DNA of 64,000 nucleotides from Pyxicephalus adspersus (lineage: Eukaryota; Chordata; Amphibia; Anura; Pyxicephalidae): the NCBI RefSeq assembly GCF_032062135.1, contig NC_092863.1, forward strand, positions 18,757,362 to 18,821,361. Reading direction: 5' to 3'. A program made the translations under genes and the position numbers. Position 1 is the stretch's first letter; each line of letters starts with the position of its first letter. Shown here one piece after another: positions 35,380 to 48,065 of this stretch. The notes under the pieces were generated by a model. That model searched no databases. It was not told the DNA's origin and saw only the letters and a program-made list of their open reading frames with translations.

Positions 35380-36060
35380 GTGTTAACCTTGGAGAGACCA
35401 ACCCTCTAAGGGGCACTATACTTGCACAGTATTGATGCAAGCCCTAAGAAGGGCCAAGGTGCAGAATCTAAGCTGCAGCCTGGTCTTTTCCAGAGCCTCT
35501 AGTGACTAGGATGTTGCAGTGCAGGCTGCTGCCAAGTTGTAGTCTTTAAGCACACCAGGGTGAGTAGGACAATGCGTGGTACCAACTCTGCAAGCAGAGG
35601 ATAGTCAAGGAAGGCCAGGGTTAAGGCAGGCCAGGGTTCAAGTACCATGGGGGGTGCCTTTGGTGACATGGGGGTCACCAAAGGCACAGAAGAACACAGG
35701 AGACACAGTAAGCGACAGAAGGCATAGGTGACATGGGGGTCACCGAAGAAACAGGGGAACACTGGAACAGCACAAATGTACAAACAAGGAATAATAGAAA
35801 GGGGTTTAGACAGGACTGGGAAAGCACTCAATTAATCAACAGGTGTAGAAGATGCTCAGCAGAGCTAGGGGGCTCAGCATTAGTGGACGTTGCACAAAGG
35901 CTTAGTGCTATGTCTGAGCCAGCTAAATAGCCAAGGGCTGTTAAGAGGATATCTTCTGATTGGCTGGCGGGAGGGGTGTCACTGATTAAATCTGGAAGAG
36001 CAGATGCATCTGAGGTCAGATTTTCCCACTTGCAAAGGAGAGAAGAACTGGCTCTTTAGC
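35380..36060. repeat. Possible LTR-like or unclassified repeat
   Basis: The stretch is clearly richer in G, C and A than its flanks and reads as non-coding purine-rich blocks such as CCAAGGTGCAGAATCTAAGC, CTTTTCCAGAGCCTCTAGTG and TTCTGATTGGCTGGCGGGAG, a style I associate with LTR or internal sequence of anuran retroelements. An internal duplication repeats GGTGACATGGGGGTCACC at 35667-35684 and 35728-35745. No ends could be defined. Confidence 0.35.
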
Positions 36061-36106
36061 GAGAAAGAGGCAAGTGTGACAAAGAGATGAAAACATTTGA
36101 CATATT

Positions 36107-36330
36107 GGGGCTGATTTATTAAAGCTCTCCAAGGCTGGAGAGGATACACTTTCATCTGTAAAGCTGGGTTATTAGGCAGACCTGGAATGGATTTCTTTAA
36201 AGTCATTTGCTATTTGTTAGAAAATGTTTTTAATCCTGGAACAGATCCATTCCAGGTTTGCTGGATCACCAGCTTCACTGGTTAAAAGTGTATCCTCTCC
36301 AGCCTTGGAGAGCTTTATCAAATCAGGCCC
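36107..36330. mobile_element. Palindromic 200-bp MITE, copy 3 (near full length)
   Basis: The left end GGGGCTGATTTATTAAAGCT is inverted at the right as AGCTTTATCAAATCAGGCCC. Arms include CTCCAAGGCTGGAGAGGATA and TATCCTCTCCAGCCTTGGAG, and the centre is an A/T-rich loop. Confidence 0.9.
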
Positions 36331-36399
36331 ATTCACTAAACAGTCTGTGGTACCATCAATACACTCTTTTGACATGAAAGTGGCAGATTTCTATAAATT

Positions 36400-36404
36400 A
36401 TTAC

Positions 36405-36438
<34 letters not shown>

Positions 36439-36495
36439 AATAATATAATAATAATAATAAACAGTATTTATATAGTTCCAACCTTCTACAAGACA
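36400..36495 (+). repeat. ATT microsatellite leading into a repeat fragment
   Basis: About 15 ATT/AAT trinucleotides (36400-36460) are followed by AACAGTATTTATATAGTTCC, the head of the anuran interspersed repeat seen at 12236. Confidence 0.8.
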
Positions 36496-36585
36496 CTGGT
36501 CATTCTGAAGGGTTTTAGGAAAATATAATTAAAATCAGAATTTCTAATTAGGATTAATAAAAGAGGGTTGAATCACTCACCATGT

Positions 36586-36591
36586 TTTATT
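36586..36591 (-). terminator. Candidate STK4 polyadenylation signal
   Basis: TTTATT on the plus strand is AATAAA on the minus strand, 810 bases after the STK4 stop. It is a candidate only; the real 3' UTR may be longer or shorter. Confidence 0.25.
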
Positions 36592-37400
36592 GTTCTCTAT
36601 GGCTAGATAACAGTACTGTAATTTATAGAAGTGTTCAACGTCCTTAAGCAAATTAAGTCAAAAAATTAATGTAATTATGAATAAAAAAAGCCTTGTAAGA
36701 AGACAGGTCAGTTATGTAAACTATGCAGGTCATGTCTTGCTTACTTGCTCCACACTGTGTCCTGCATAGAATTATTACTGGTAAAAAAAGAACAGGCACA
36801 GAGTAAAGTAATTACTGCAGTGTCAAGAAAGAATGGATAATAATATCTGTTTTCAATTAAAAAAAGACCTGTAGGTGTACATTACAAAACACATGCAATC
36901 TTCCATTTCACACACAAAACAATTTTTTAATTCTCATAAATTCTATACATCCTAATACAAATCACGTTGAGACTTGTATCCAAAATATAAAAAAAATTTG
37001 CAATAAAAATACAAAAAGTATTTTATAAAATATACAGTTCAATGCTAAAGCAACTCCATGTAATAGTTTACAGAAAAGGAAGAGCAAAACTTTCAAAAAA
37101 AACAACTCAATGCATCTTGCAGAGTTGCTGAAGATTCGGCTGTTTTCAAACATTGCGATTGATAGAGGGGGAGACAAAGTCAACTGTTGAAGTCGCCTGA
37201 CATTGGCAAGGTTGTGGAGATGTTGTAGAGGCTACTGCAAGTAAAAATGTGATGCCCTCAGTTCTTCGGAACATGAAAAGAATTAGTAGGTCAGCCTGTT
37301 ACTGTGTCTGGATATAAAGCTGCATCCCTGGGCTCGTAGGGTCCCATGTGTCCTTTAAATGGATCATAAAATGGATGATTGTCACTGTTTAAACAAAAGC

Positions 37401-37559
37401 TTAAAAATTCAGCTGCCTGCGTTTCTTGGAATCAATGGCTTCTAGTATAGGCTGCCGTTTAGCTTGGTATCGTAGATGGATTTCCTCAATTTCCCGATTC
37501 ATCATTGGATCCAGTTCATTCAGTTTCTTTTGAAGGTCATCTACACTCCAGTCCTTTAA
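37401..37559 (-). CDS. STK4: STK4 last coding exon: SARAH domain
   Basis: The acceptor is TATCTTCACAG and the exon encodes 52 residues from LKDWSVDDLQKKLNELDPMM to SKKRRQLNF, then TAA (plus-strand 37401-37403). This is nearly the whole SARAH helix, which mediates homodimerisation and binding to SAV1 and RASSF proteins; the pattern DPMM-x-x-EIEEI-x-x-x-Y-x-x-KRQPI is characteristic of MST1/2. The 3' UTR continues toward 36.6 kb. Confidence 0.96.
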   Translation of the reverse strand, partial: LKDWSVDDLQKKLNELDPMMNREIEEIHLRYQAKRQPILEAIDSKKRRQLNF

Positions 37560-39776
37560 CTGTGAAGATATAAAAGTGAACAAAACGAAAATAAAGGGCT
37601 AAACTAAAAAGCAAGTCAATATTTGGCTTCGTACTTTGCCCATACAACACACTACTTCATGTACATGTTGTAAGTACAATAGATTAAAATTCAATGGTGC
37701 CTTCATTTCATTTGTGGAGATGATACAAAAGTATTTAAATGAATAAAATAAAGCATTCATAAATAAATAAAACTAAGAAACCTCTGAGGTTTTTCAATAT
37801 TTAAACTTGGAATGACTGACAACACAATTATGAGTGGTAATTAAATTTTACACTGGTTGGTATAGTATTCAATCAAATCTTAAGTATGGTATGAGACTTA
37901 CACTTTCAATTTTGAGAATGACACCTAACAAAAGCACACTGTTTTAGGTTTATTTATTCTAGGCAAATGACTGGTAACTTAACTCCATTTAAAATGTTTA
38001 TTTTTTCTCACCCTGATGAAAAAAAACTAAAGCTAAGGAATAAGATGACCAAAGTGAATATGTCTCTATATGGTGCTTAGGGCCCAGTGCTTTTCCATAC
38101 CAAACTGTTAAAAATCTTGAAGTCATGGAACCGAAAACGTTTTAGGATTAAGATTTATACCAACCTCACCTAAAGCCCTGGGGTAGGTACATTGTATGCT
38201 ATATACACAGTGTGCACTTTGTTCAGTTTTTTGAGGCATACACATAACACATGTGGTACAAGACTAGTTAAAGAGATTCTGTTGTTTTGACTGGTATGGT
38301 CTCCTGAAAGCACCTCATGACCCACTGATTATCCCATTTGCTGTGCTACTACATGGCTTTGTCAAAATTTAAAATACTCATATGTTTCCAAATATAAGTT
38401 GATATATGTGTTCTTCCTAGATTGTAGTGCTCGGGTTCAAACCCTAATCACCCGGCCTTAACACCATCAGCTGAGCAAAGTGACTGAACCTCTTCAACAA
38501 TGAAAATTGGATAAAATCTATTTGGTTTGGTGCACAGCTAACACAGATCTGACAATTGACAGGAACACAGATATTACTGGTGTGACTTTCCAATGACCTT
38601 GGTATAATCCATGTATGCATTATGTTTAAAATAAACATGATTGATTTAAAGGAGAGAAAGCACATCACAACAGCAACCCATACTGAAGTAAAGACTTTAG
38701 ACTGTATTGATCTCAGACTTGCTGTATCTAATTACAGCACTCACTTCTCCAGATAACAATGGTTTTTAGCATCTTTGATATCTACTAGGAACATTTTTGT
38801 TTATGTTCTCATATATCTTGATAACCATTTTCAGGACAGAAATTTTTCCAGAAAGAAAATGGCAGCAATTTTAAAGCTGCATATTGAAAAGTGCACTCCA
38901 CCTTTTTGGAAATGAAAATATTAAAACATTAAACTTTGCAAAAAGGTAAAATGTATTAACTGCGAAAGGAGCTCCATAGGCAACTATCTAGTGGTATGCA
39001 AGTGGAGAGAGGTCTACCTGGTATGATACCATGCAAGAAGCAAGGTCATCAACAGTATAGCAGACCGAAATTGATTTATACTGATGTGGTCGCTGTAGTG
39101 AGCAAGATTCATTTAGGATAAGCAGTGCCATCACAGTAAGACCAAATTGGAGGTTATATTTTATTTTAATATAATATCTATTATAATTTTAATAACGGAT
39201 AAAATAACCTAGGTGAGCATTTGCCTTGGTCATAGTGAAGTTATAGATCATAATGCTTAGTCTAAAGTCCAGTTGTTGCTCAGTGTCGCTAGGCTCTCTG
39301 CAGCAGTTCAATCCTTTAGCAACAAGATGACATAGGGACAGTTCATTTCTGACAGCCGGACATGGCTTTTTCTATGGCTAGGTCACAAAGGAGTGATGGG
39401 TTTGGTTACACAATCCCAAGAAGGTCTTGGAGGGCTACAGAAATTAATACACTGAGAATGCTCTCAATGTTGTTAAATTTATATTTCAAAAGATTATTGT
39501 ATTATGAACAGCAAATTATTGACCAGCAGCAAATGCCAAATCCATTAAGTCTAAACTTTGGATCTATGTGACTTTCCAGGAAGTTTAGCAGGGAAGGTCA
39601 AAATGTATGGGTTTTCCTATCCTCTAGAATGGTGGTTCTTGGTGTCTGGGCCAGTAATTGAGAAAGGCAGAGGATCAGAACAACAACCAGGTATTTAATA
39701 ATGTTTAGAAACAGGTTAGAAATGGCAGCTTACATAACCTCTTAGTATAAGGCCTAGTTAGGGATCACTTAATATC

Positions 39777-39956
39777 TTTCATCAATGAAGCTGGGTGATC
39801 CAACAAACCTGGAATGGATTTCTTCAAAGTAATTTGCTATTTGTTAAAAAAAAGTTTTCAATGCTAGATCAGATCCATTCCAGGTTTGCTGGATCACCCA
39901 GCTTCACTAATGAAAGTGTAACTTCTCCAGTCTTGGAGAGCTTTAATAAATCAGGC
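39777..39956. mobile_element. Palindromic 200-bp MITE, copy 4
   Basis: It shows TTCATCAATGAAGCTGGGTG, GATCCAACAAACCTGGAATG and the inverse CCATTCCAGGTTTGCTGGAT with CACCCAGCTTCACTAATGAA, and a right end GAGCTTTAATAAATCAGGC. The left outer end is lost. Confidence 0.85.
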
Positions 39957-41177
39957 AACTGTGTGTATAAATGAATAAAGTTTACATTAGGATAGGTAAT
40001 CCTTACACCTAATGCTCAATGTTATCTGATACACCAGAAGTGGATGTAATATAATAAGTTGAAACTATGTAATGGTAATTGAGTTTCTATTGAGCACATA
40101 TTCCCTAATATTGAGACACAATGTACTGCACAAAGAAACCTAAAGTGCAGGTTATTATATCATTTCTAAATTGGAGTATTTCAGTTTCTAAAATTGCTTA
40201 ACAAAAAATATATTACAACTCATTATGTTTTCTGGTATTAAACATTTGTATGGCAAATTTACAAGATAACCTGTAAGGATTGAAAAAGTAAGTTTAATAA
40301 AAGTGCAAGTTTGGGGCTTTCATTCTGATAGTAGACCTCATGGAAACAATGTACTTTTTCATATTTAAACTGTCAGATATTAAAGCTTCAACAATTTCTA
40401 CAGAAAAGGGTAATAAAATGACATATAAAACTGACTGAGGAATTTAATCCCACTCTTCTTTACCATATTGTATAATTTCATTAAAATTTGCAGGTGGCAC
40501 AGCCATTCTGTTGTAAAACTAGCTGGTGTGCTTGGGATCATGGTCCACACAATGACTGACAGTTGGCAACTGTCTTAAGTGTTTTCTGCTTCTAAATTAT
40601 CTTTCTCAATTCAAATTGTTTGGAAATAGTTTCATAACCCTTCCCAGATTAATCGGCAGCATATTGTTGCTTTTCATAGATGATTGACAATGTATTTCCT
40701 TCATGGCATTGTGTTAACATACACCTGAATGCTCCAGATTAACAAACTGTCGCTGCTACTTACTTTGCTACTTACTGCCATCTTAATTTCTAAGGGTGTA
40801 CTTAACTTTTCACACGCTGCTTCCAAATTTTAATTAAAAAATTGCTTCTTGAGGCAAAAACCCAACATTGCTAAATGGAAGTGAAATTGTAATTCTATTT
40901 AGGGATGAGGCGACAACTGCCAGTTTTCAGCTGATTTTGAAACCAATGGACTGATTCCAAAGAGTAAGAAAAGGACAAACTAAATAAAGCACACCAAAAA
41001 AAGATCACTGTCTAAACTTGAATCAATAGAATGTACTTCAAAAAAGAAAAGGGGGAGTATTTGGTAGAAAACATTAAAATGAGTCACTTCAAATGGAGAG
41101 CCCACAGACTTTTTACAGCAGTGACAACTACATTCATAAAACAGCAAAACTGGGAGCAAAGAGTGCACAGATTCTTT

Positions 41178-41394
41178 GGGGCTGATTTAATAAAGCTCTC
41201 CAAGGCTGGAGGGGATACACTTTTATCAGTGAAGCTGGGTGATCCATCAAACCTTGAATGGATCTGGTCCAGGATTCAAAACATTTCCTAGCAAATGACT
41301 TTGATGAAATCCATTTCAGGTTTGCTGAATCGCCCAGCTTTACTGATAAAAGTGTATCCTCTCCAGCCTTGGAGAGCTTTAACAAATCTGGCCC
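41178..41394. mobile_element. Palindromic 200-bp MITE, copy 5 (near full length)
   Basis: Left end GGGGCTGATTTAATAAAGCT, right end AGCTTTAACAAATCTGGCCC; arms carry CTCCAAGGCTGGAGGGGATA and TATCCTCTCCAGCCTTGGAG. It lies about 260 bp downstream of the SARAH-proximal exon in the sense of STK4. Confidence 0.9.
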
Positions 41395-41652
41395 CTAGTG
41401 TCAGGTTACAGTACCACCGAGCTCTCTGAATTGAGATCCATCACATGATATAGACAGCCTAAGGTAACACATTGTAATTATCTGCCATGGACCTTTCTTG
41501 TTATATTTCCTGGAACTATTCTTGCTGTGATCATATATTACCACTGTATGCATGTGTTGGTAGTAGAACGATCACTTGAGGGTTGGTCTTAATACATCAT
41601 CAAATATACAACACACATGATCTATACTCTAGGAATACTCTAAAATACTCAC

Positions 41653-41804
41653 AAAGCTGTAGTCTCCATTCAGGGGTATCTTCCATTCAAAAGAACTAGG
41701 AGACTCAGATGCACTTTTTTTCCCTGCAACACTCAGCTGGTTCTCATTCTTCTCAAAATACTCCAAGAATGATGGTTTGGAAGGCTGTGCAGGCTGACTG
41801 CTTT
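41653..41804 (-). CDS. STK4: STK4 exon: linker just before the SARAH domain
   Basis: Bounded by acceptor TTCTAATACAG and donor GTGAGT, it starts in phase 1 (completing a Gln codon begun in the preceding exon) and encodes SSQPAQPSKPSFLEYFEKNE and continues to WKIPLNGDYSF. The PSFLEYFE and GDY-x-F blocks are typical of MST1/2. Length is 152 bp. Confidence 0.95.
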
Positions 41805-44800
41805 CTGTATTAGAAATAGGAGTTTTGTAGGTAATGAAAAAAACATACAAATCTAGGTATATCATTGCAATACAGTAACCTGAATAAAAGCCATGTGTGC
41901 AACTTACATTCAAGGCACTTATGTGTGCATTCTAAAGTGCTAATGCCTAGGGTACAGAAAATGCATAAAGCAGCATAAATCCTAAACATGACAATACATG
42001 AAGACTTTTACCCATGTTAATCCCAATAAAGGCTCTGCAGTGATGGTTGGACAACACAGTGCTTTTGCCGGACTTAAATAGTAAGGAAATGTATCAGCCC
42101 CACATAGCTGTCTTTTGCTGCACTACCTAACACCTCCAGTTCCCCTTGTCTTCACAACAAAGGAGTGAAGTATTCTGTAGTTCAAGGGAGAAACTGGATA
42201 AATTAAAAAATTGTTTGAGATAAAACTCTACAGGACCTGGGAAATTTCTGGGGATCTGAATCCAGCTCAACATATTTTTAACCTACCAAACAGATTTAGG
42301 AGATTTATCTAAATACTTTCAACTGCATATGGGAGCAAATAAGAAAGTTCATTAGAAGGATTGAACTGCTTTGTGTAAACTTAATCTCTTATTGTACAAT
42401 TTAGTTTGAGCTGGGTTGTATAACAATTTTAATGCAATGTTTGTTTCAAAAGAATGAGAATTTTATTATGCAAGTTACCATTTTCACAAAAAGTAATTTT
42501 GGAAATGATATGAAAAATGTATTTTACCACCTGCATATACAGACTCTTATTGCCGAACAGCTTGAGAAAAGGCAATACGAATGCAAAAACAGCTTGCAGC
42601 ATGTTAATGCATACTAAGGATATGTGTCCATGCACGTATGGTTCAAAAACTGCTTTTGATATACAAATGCATAAAAATATGTTCATGCTATTGATGGCAA
42701 ACACAGAGGCTGAGTTGGCCTGCTCTGCAATTTGCAGTTTAAAGAAAGCTTAAGAGGACGTTGTGTTTAATGCCCATGAACATTCGTTCTTTAGGAGTTA
42801 AAATGCAGGTCAGATGAAGCCACAAGTGCTGTCAATGAATTCTGAATGTGTTCGTAAGTGTTTCAAACTGATGTTAAATACAAATAGCATGTATCTGAAA
42901 GCAAGCTCCATTTTCTCATTAACAGAGACCAGGGCTGCAAAGTAAAGTTTTGTATAATGTACTTGTCTGCAGAAAACGTTATCAGCAATATAATCCCGCT
43001 TATATGACTTTCCCAGCTTACATTCATACCAGCAAATACACTCTACTCACTGATCAATATTTCCTTTTGTGGTTAGAAGTATTTCATTTCAAACTTTTTT
43101 TCTTTTGTGATTTGGTCTCTTAGATTACATTGTTTACTAGAACATTTTAGTATCTGCACTATATTATTTGAGCTGTGGAATTGTACTACAAGACCAAAGT
43201 AAAATCTTTTTGTGCACTGTGGTCTAGAAATGATTGGGAACCTGTGACCTTGACAGAGCTGAGAAACTTCTGACAGCAGTAAAAAGCCTTTCTTCCTCTG
43301 GGAGGATAGTCTTTCCCATGGATGTACTGGTGGACTTGCTAAGAACAAATTAAAGATTGCTGTGAGATACCATTACCTAGTGTCAGTCTGCAAGGAGACG
43401 TGTGCTAAATACACAGAGAGAAGAAAAAAAACATAAAATAGATGTCAAAGACAAGGGCACAAGCCAAATACAGTAGATGGAAAATCTATGAGTGTTCTTG
43501 AGATTTAGGCAAGAAAATATGACAGGCAAGTAAAAATGCATCAAAACTAAACAAGAAAAAAAACTAAAAAGCAGACGTGTGTTTGTGAGTTTTCCACAAA
43601 AAAACATGTAGTACAGATAGCCAGGCTATTTTAGTTTCCCATTAAAACTGTGTTTGAAAGTCATGAATTGTATGGATTACAGAAGTAACGTAAATCAGAG
43701 GTTTAAGTCCTTGCTTGCTCAGGTGTAATGTCATGAATGAGTAACATGATGGATAATCCTAATTGTTTCATCCCTGTTAAATATTTGAATACCTGAGTTG
43801 CATACAGTAGAATAAGTGCATAGTAGGCCAAGTGGTAGATAGCAGTCTGTCTTAACAAAGTGGAATCTATTCTAAATTTCTCATACTGCTACTGCTTGTT
43901 TTGTGAATTGTAATGTTGAATAAAGTTCATTATTAGGTATACTTTTTAATCGTACGAAAAGGTAAATGTTGTACAATATTCTCCAAAGTCATAGTGACTC
44001 CCCACTGCCATGTCCATATCCTTAGTTCCTTGTTAGTCCAACATTCTTCAAAAGGTACCTATCTAACCATATGACTAAATCTAAAGGGCAAATGGTTTCA
44101 TACCTAACAATAGTTACTAATTTATTTAATGCTTGTCCAAAAGCTCTTGGAATTACACCTTCCCAATCAGCTATGCTCCTATAGGCGAATTCAGTCTTAC
44201 CTACAAAATTTGTTTTTTAGGAAAGACAAATTTTATTCTCCTATGTTAAATGGACTATTTATTGCCAACATATCATGGCGATTGAGAGAGAAGACGTCCA
44301 GGGTAGGTACAGCCCTGCTGTAGGTTGCCCTGTATTTTTGGTGACTGTGTCTATTTTGTTATTATTTTTTTGAACCTGCACAGCTCAATGAAACATGCAG
44401 CACCCAAATAAAACAGCACAATGTAAAGCAAGTCAAATGCAAGCTCTTAAAGCCATGTGTACTGTTCAATTGAAGTCAATAGAATTTTGATGACTTGCAT
44501 TTGTGGTCTGATCTAAATGCACATCAAACACAGACAAATAACACTAGTGGACATTTACTTACTTAACTAAATTAGTTTTGGTTGATATTGCTTGGATGAG
44601 TTCCAGAATAGGAGGAAAGAATTATAACTGCTGCCCTGATTAGGCACATAGAGGATTTTTTTAGTGATGCCAGAGATGACCAGAAGCTCTGAGGGCAAAT
44701 CTACACTGCTAATACAGCTAAATAAATTATTCTTACTAGATGCAAAGGGGGACAAAGGCTCTGAAGTTTGTCTGACTTCAGCTGTTATGGATTAGAAGTG

Positions 44801-45139
44801 TCATATAAGTAACAGGGTCAGTGTGAACATGAGCTCTGTAATTCTTAAATATACTGTACTAGATTTGTGTTATCTTCACACACACATTTGCTATGTTTAA
44901 TTATTCTCAAGAGTCCAGGCCTTTGGGACCCCCTTCCATTCCTGGGACCCATAGAAGCCACATGGTCTACTATGGCTGTAACCCTACCAATATACACTAT
45001 ATACATACACATTGTCACACTTGCTGAGCAACATGCTGGAATGCAAAAAAACATGCCCTAGCCAATCAAAAGAGCCATCTCCTGTAAAATAAACATAGTA
45101 AGTATGACACACATGTTCAATAACATTTTGTAAGCTTAC
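41805..45139 (-). other. STK4: STK4 intron with decayed repeats
   Basis: The 3.3-kb intron is mostly unassigned. Segments at about 42530-42780 and 44380-44540 look like decayed copies of one family that recurs at 46430-46660; the last two share TAAATGCACATCAAA. Confidence 0.6.
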
Positions 45140-45329
45140 GTTTTATAGTGCCAGATTCTTCCTCCTCTTCATTGTCAGTGTTTATTAACATGGTGCCAAG
45201 CTGGGTTGTCATATGTTCATTTTCCACCATTGTGCCAGCTGCTTCTTCACTCATGGTACTAAACATTGTTCCAACGTCTTTCCCCTGTGCCTGAACCATT
45301 GTCCCTGAATCTGGTTCATCATCATCATC
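45140..45329 (-). CDS. STK4: STK4 exon: acidic regulatory linker with caspase-type site
   Basis: The acceptor is TTCTGTTATAG and the donor GTAAGC after a phase-1 break. The 63 complete codons begin DDDDEPDSGTMVQAQGKDVG and include repeated GTM motifs, QLGTMLINTD and a run of glutamates before SGTIK. In mammalian MST1 this region carries the caspase-3 site DEMD-S; here the aligned residues are DEPD-S. A second mammalian caspase site (TMTD) aligns to STMS, with no aspartate. Confidence 0.95.
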
Positions 45330-47149
45330 CTATAACAGAAATGCAGTAAAGTGTTTAATATCTATTATAATGAAAAATATTATGCATGCCTTGTTCCCCA
45401 ACATGCTGCAAATCTGCAAATAATGCTTTGCTCCAATAGTAACGCAGCATGCTGGGTTGGTTTGGAAGCAAAGCAAATGAGCACTGTAGAATCCTTGGGG
45501 GCCTGTCAAATTCTCAATAGAAAGCTTCTACAGTTAATATGAATAATCTAATCAAGAACCATACTGACTGGTTCCTAAATGTTAGTAATATTGACGCCGT
45601 GGTCTCTGAACCAAGAAAATCTTCATACAATGTACAATTCAATTTGCAATTTTCCCATGCTCAAAGGACCAGTGCAGTTTTAATGCATGTATTATTTTCT
45701 TCTCCTCCAGCACTCAGAACTTCACATATATATTTACTGACAACACTGCTGCCTAGATATCTTTACTCTGTGACATGTCCACACGGCACTGCGTATGTCC
45801 AGTACAGCTGCATTACTTTAGAAAATGTCAGCCTGGTTGTAGGCATATCTCCAGATAGCAATATTGTAGATAGGTATATTCTATAATTCTTTACTGAATG
45901 TGCTGGAGGAGGCGGAGGGGAATTGTGGCAGGAAAAGACTGAGTGAACAAAAGTTGCGCTTATCGTTTTAAGAAAGAAAAAAAAACACATTAGGCAACTG
46001 CAATTGGAATCCTAGCTAATGTTAAAGTTTACCCTAACCCCAAATATTCACTAATATTTTAGCTGGACTGCTTGTCATGCACATATAGAAATGTAAAGAA
46101 CAATGCATAATAAATAGTTCCATAATAAAGGAATTCAAATCACAATATGTTATCAGTAGGGCTGCTACTGTAAGCATTTATAGGCTGGTATGGTTAGTCC
46201 ATATCAGGTATTTGAAGCTGTGTTTGAGAAGCCTTGCCAGCTGTTGGTAACTTTGTAAATAAAGAAAATGAATGTATGAAGTACATGCATAAACACTTTT
46301 AATAAACTGTAGATTTCCCTAAAAATATATAAAATGGTAATATACTGCCCTATGATTTGAATGCAATATCATGCATTTTTTTACAATAAAGCTTGTGCAT
46401 GCAGACATAACTAGTTTTTGCAAATGATTACAGCAGCGTTCAAATGCAAATCACAGAATAAAGCTGTGTTGGCCTTTTTTTACTTTAATGCACATCTCAA
46501 TAGGACATGCTGAGTTTAAAAAAACGTGTTGTTAAGCAGATGAAACGCAGCCTCAAAACTGTCATCTATACTGCACCATTTAAGTAAATAAGAATCTGCT
46601 GACCTAACATTTGTTTTAAATGCACATCAAATGCGGAAAAAAAAAAGATCATCTACACAAAAGCTTATTCAGCACCTTATTTCTGTTCTACAAATGTTAT
46701 AATATGAAAGAACCTGAAGGTCAACTTAAAATTAATACTGAAATGTAGCATTAATAAAAAAAACAAAAACCGTCATTACAATTAAAATATAACTGCAGCC
46801 TAGCCAGGGTCTATTGGCAGATGAGAGGGCTCTGATTTATGATGAATATGCAGCTTGCTAACCTTTTGCAGTGCAAAATGATGAAAAAAAAACTAGTAGG
46901 CCATGGCAGGTCAACACAATTATCTTGGCAAGAAAGGTCAGTCATACCATTTAACTTTATTCTCAGGCTTCAAGGACAAATATGTGTGTGTAGATATTCC
47001 TTCATACCGCAGTTTACGATTGATTACAAAAACACACACTTATTGCAGCTACTTATATTTGACTCTAGAACTGTATGACCATCATAAACATCCCAAATAT
47101 GTCTTGTGATATATGGGAGGGTTAGGAGATAACATGCAAGTGATTCTCC

Positions 47150-47498
47150 ACTGTAAGGTCCGTGAAAATGTGGAATCAGCTCCCCTAGGAAGTAGTTTCA
47201 GCAACTACTATAGATTGCTTTAAGAAAAAGCTGGATGTTTTTCTAGAAGCACAGAATATAACTGGGTAATAAGGCTTTAAAGTAAAAATAACAGTGGCCA
47301 TTGATCCAGGGAACATCCGATTGTCTCATGGAATCAGGAAGGATTTTTTTTCCCCTGTTAAAGCAAATTGTTTTTTTGCCTTCCTCTGGACCAACTATGT
47401 CCATAGGACATAGGTTTTTATCTGGGATTTGTTTATTTCCCTAGTAGTTGAACTTGGGGTCTTTTTTCAACCGGACTTACTATGTAACTATGTAACCT
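47150..47498 (+). mobile_element. CR1/L2-like LINE 3' end
   Basis: In order: AGAAAAAGCTGGATGTTTTT, AGTGGCCATTGATCCAGGGA, TCATGGAATCAGGAAGGA, TTGCCTTCCTCTGGACC, AGTAGTTGAACTTGGGG and a terminal CTATGTAACTATGTAAC tandem. This is the usual 3' end of an abundant anuran CR1/L2-type LINE; only the 3' untranslated part is present. Related pieces are at 24400 and 56625. Confidence 0.8.
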
Positions 47499-47730
47499 AT
47501 AAAATATTAGGAATGTATATGTTGGAAAAAGCCTGATTTTTGTTTTACCTTCAGATTGTTTCAGATTGTTTCTGTTTTCTTTTTGTTATGAAAGGAAACT
47601 ATTCCTACAATGCAACTGTTATGCCAATAATTGTACCCAAGTTATCAGGCACTCTGTCTTGCTGTTATACATATATAAGTATGTATGTATGTTAAAAATG
47701 TCTTCTTGTGTATTGCTGGTTTATACCTTA

Positions 47731-48065
47731 CAGCAGTGGTCCCCAGCCTTTTGGTGCTTGCGGATCCCTAAATTTACGGACTCCCGGACACACTGGGGAG
47801 CCGTGTGTCACTCAAAGGAACCTTCCCCACGAGTGACGTCATGATGCTAGTACCCGCCCACGCTCAGACCTGCGATGGAAAAGTGAGCGGGTTGTGTCCA
47901 GGGACACAACCCAGCCATCACCCTGAGCCTGCGATCTGTACAGGTGACATAATCCGCGGCTCTGGCCGGTGGCCCTCAAGCGGGATCCCTCCCCTGACCC
48001 CACTGGGGATGCACCGGCCAGAGCCGTGGACCACCGCTGGTCTCGGTACTATCGTTGGGGACCCC
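47731..48065. mobile_element. hAT MITE (CAGTGGTCCCCAGCC family) with direct repeat flanks
   Basis: The left end reads CAGTGGTCCCCAGCC and the right end CGTTGGGGACCCC. The sequence TACCTTACA occurs at both boundaries (47724-47732 and 48066-48074), consistent with a target duplication of 8 to 9 bp overlapping a damaged terminus. The interior is GC-rich with CACACTGGGGAGCC and GGACACAACCC motifs shared with 52316. Confidence 0.8.

Larger units (their letters stand above)
37560..41652 (-). other. STK4: STK4 intron before the last coding exon
   Basis: The 4.1-kb intron contains two copies of the palindromic MITE (39777 and 41178) and otherwise unassigned AT-rich sequence. Confidence 0.85.

Noticed and set aside
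45539..45886. 115-residue plus-strand ORF in an STK4 intron
   Set aside because: Amino-acid pattern matches no known family, there are no splice or promoter signals, and it lies antisense in an intron.
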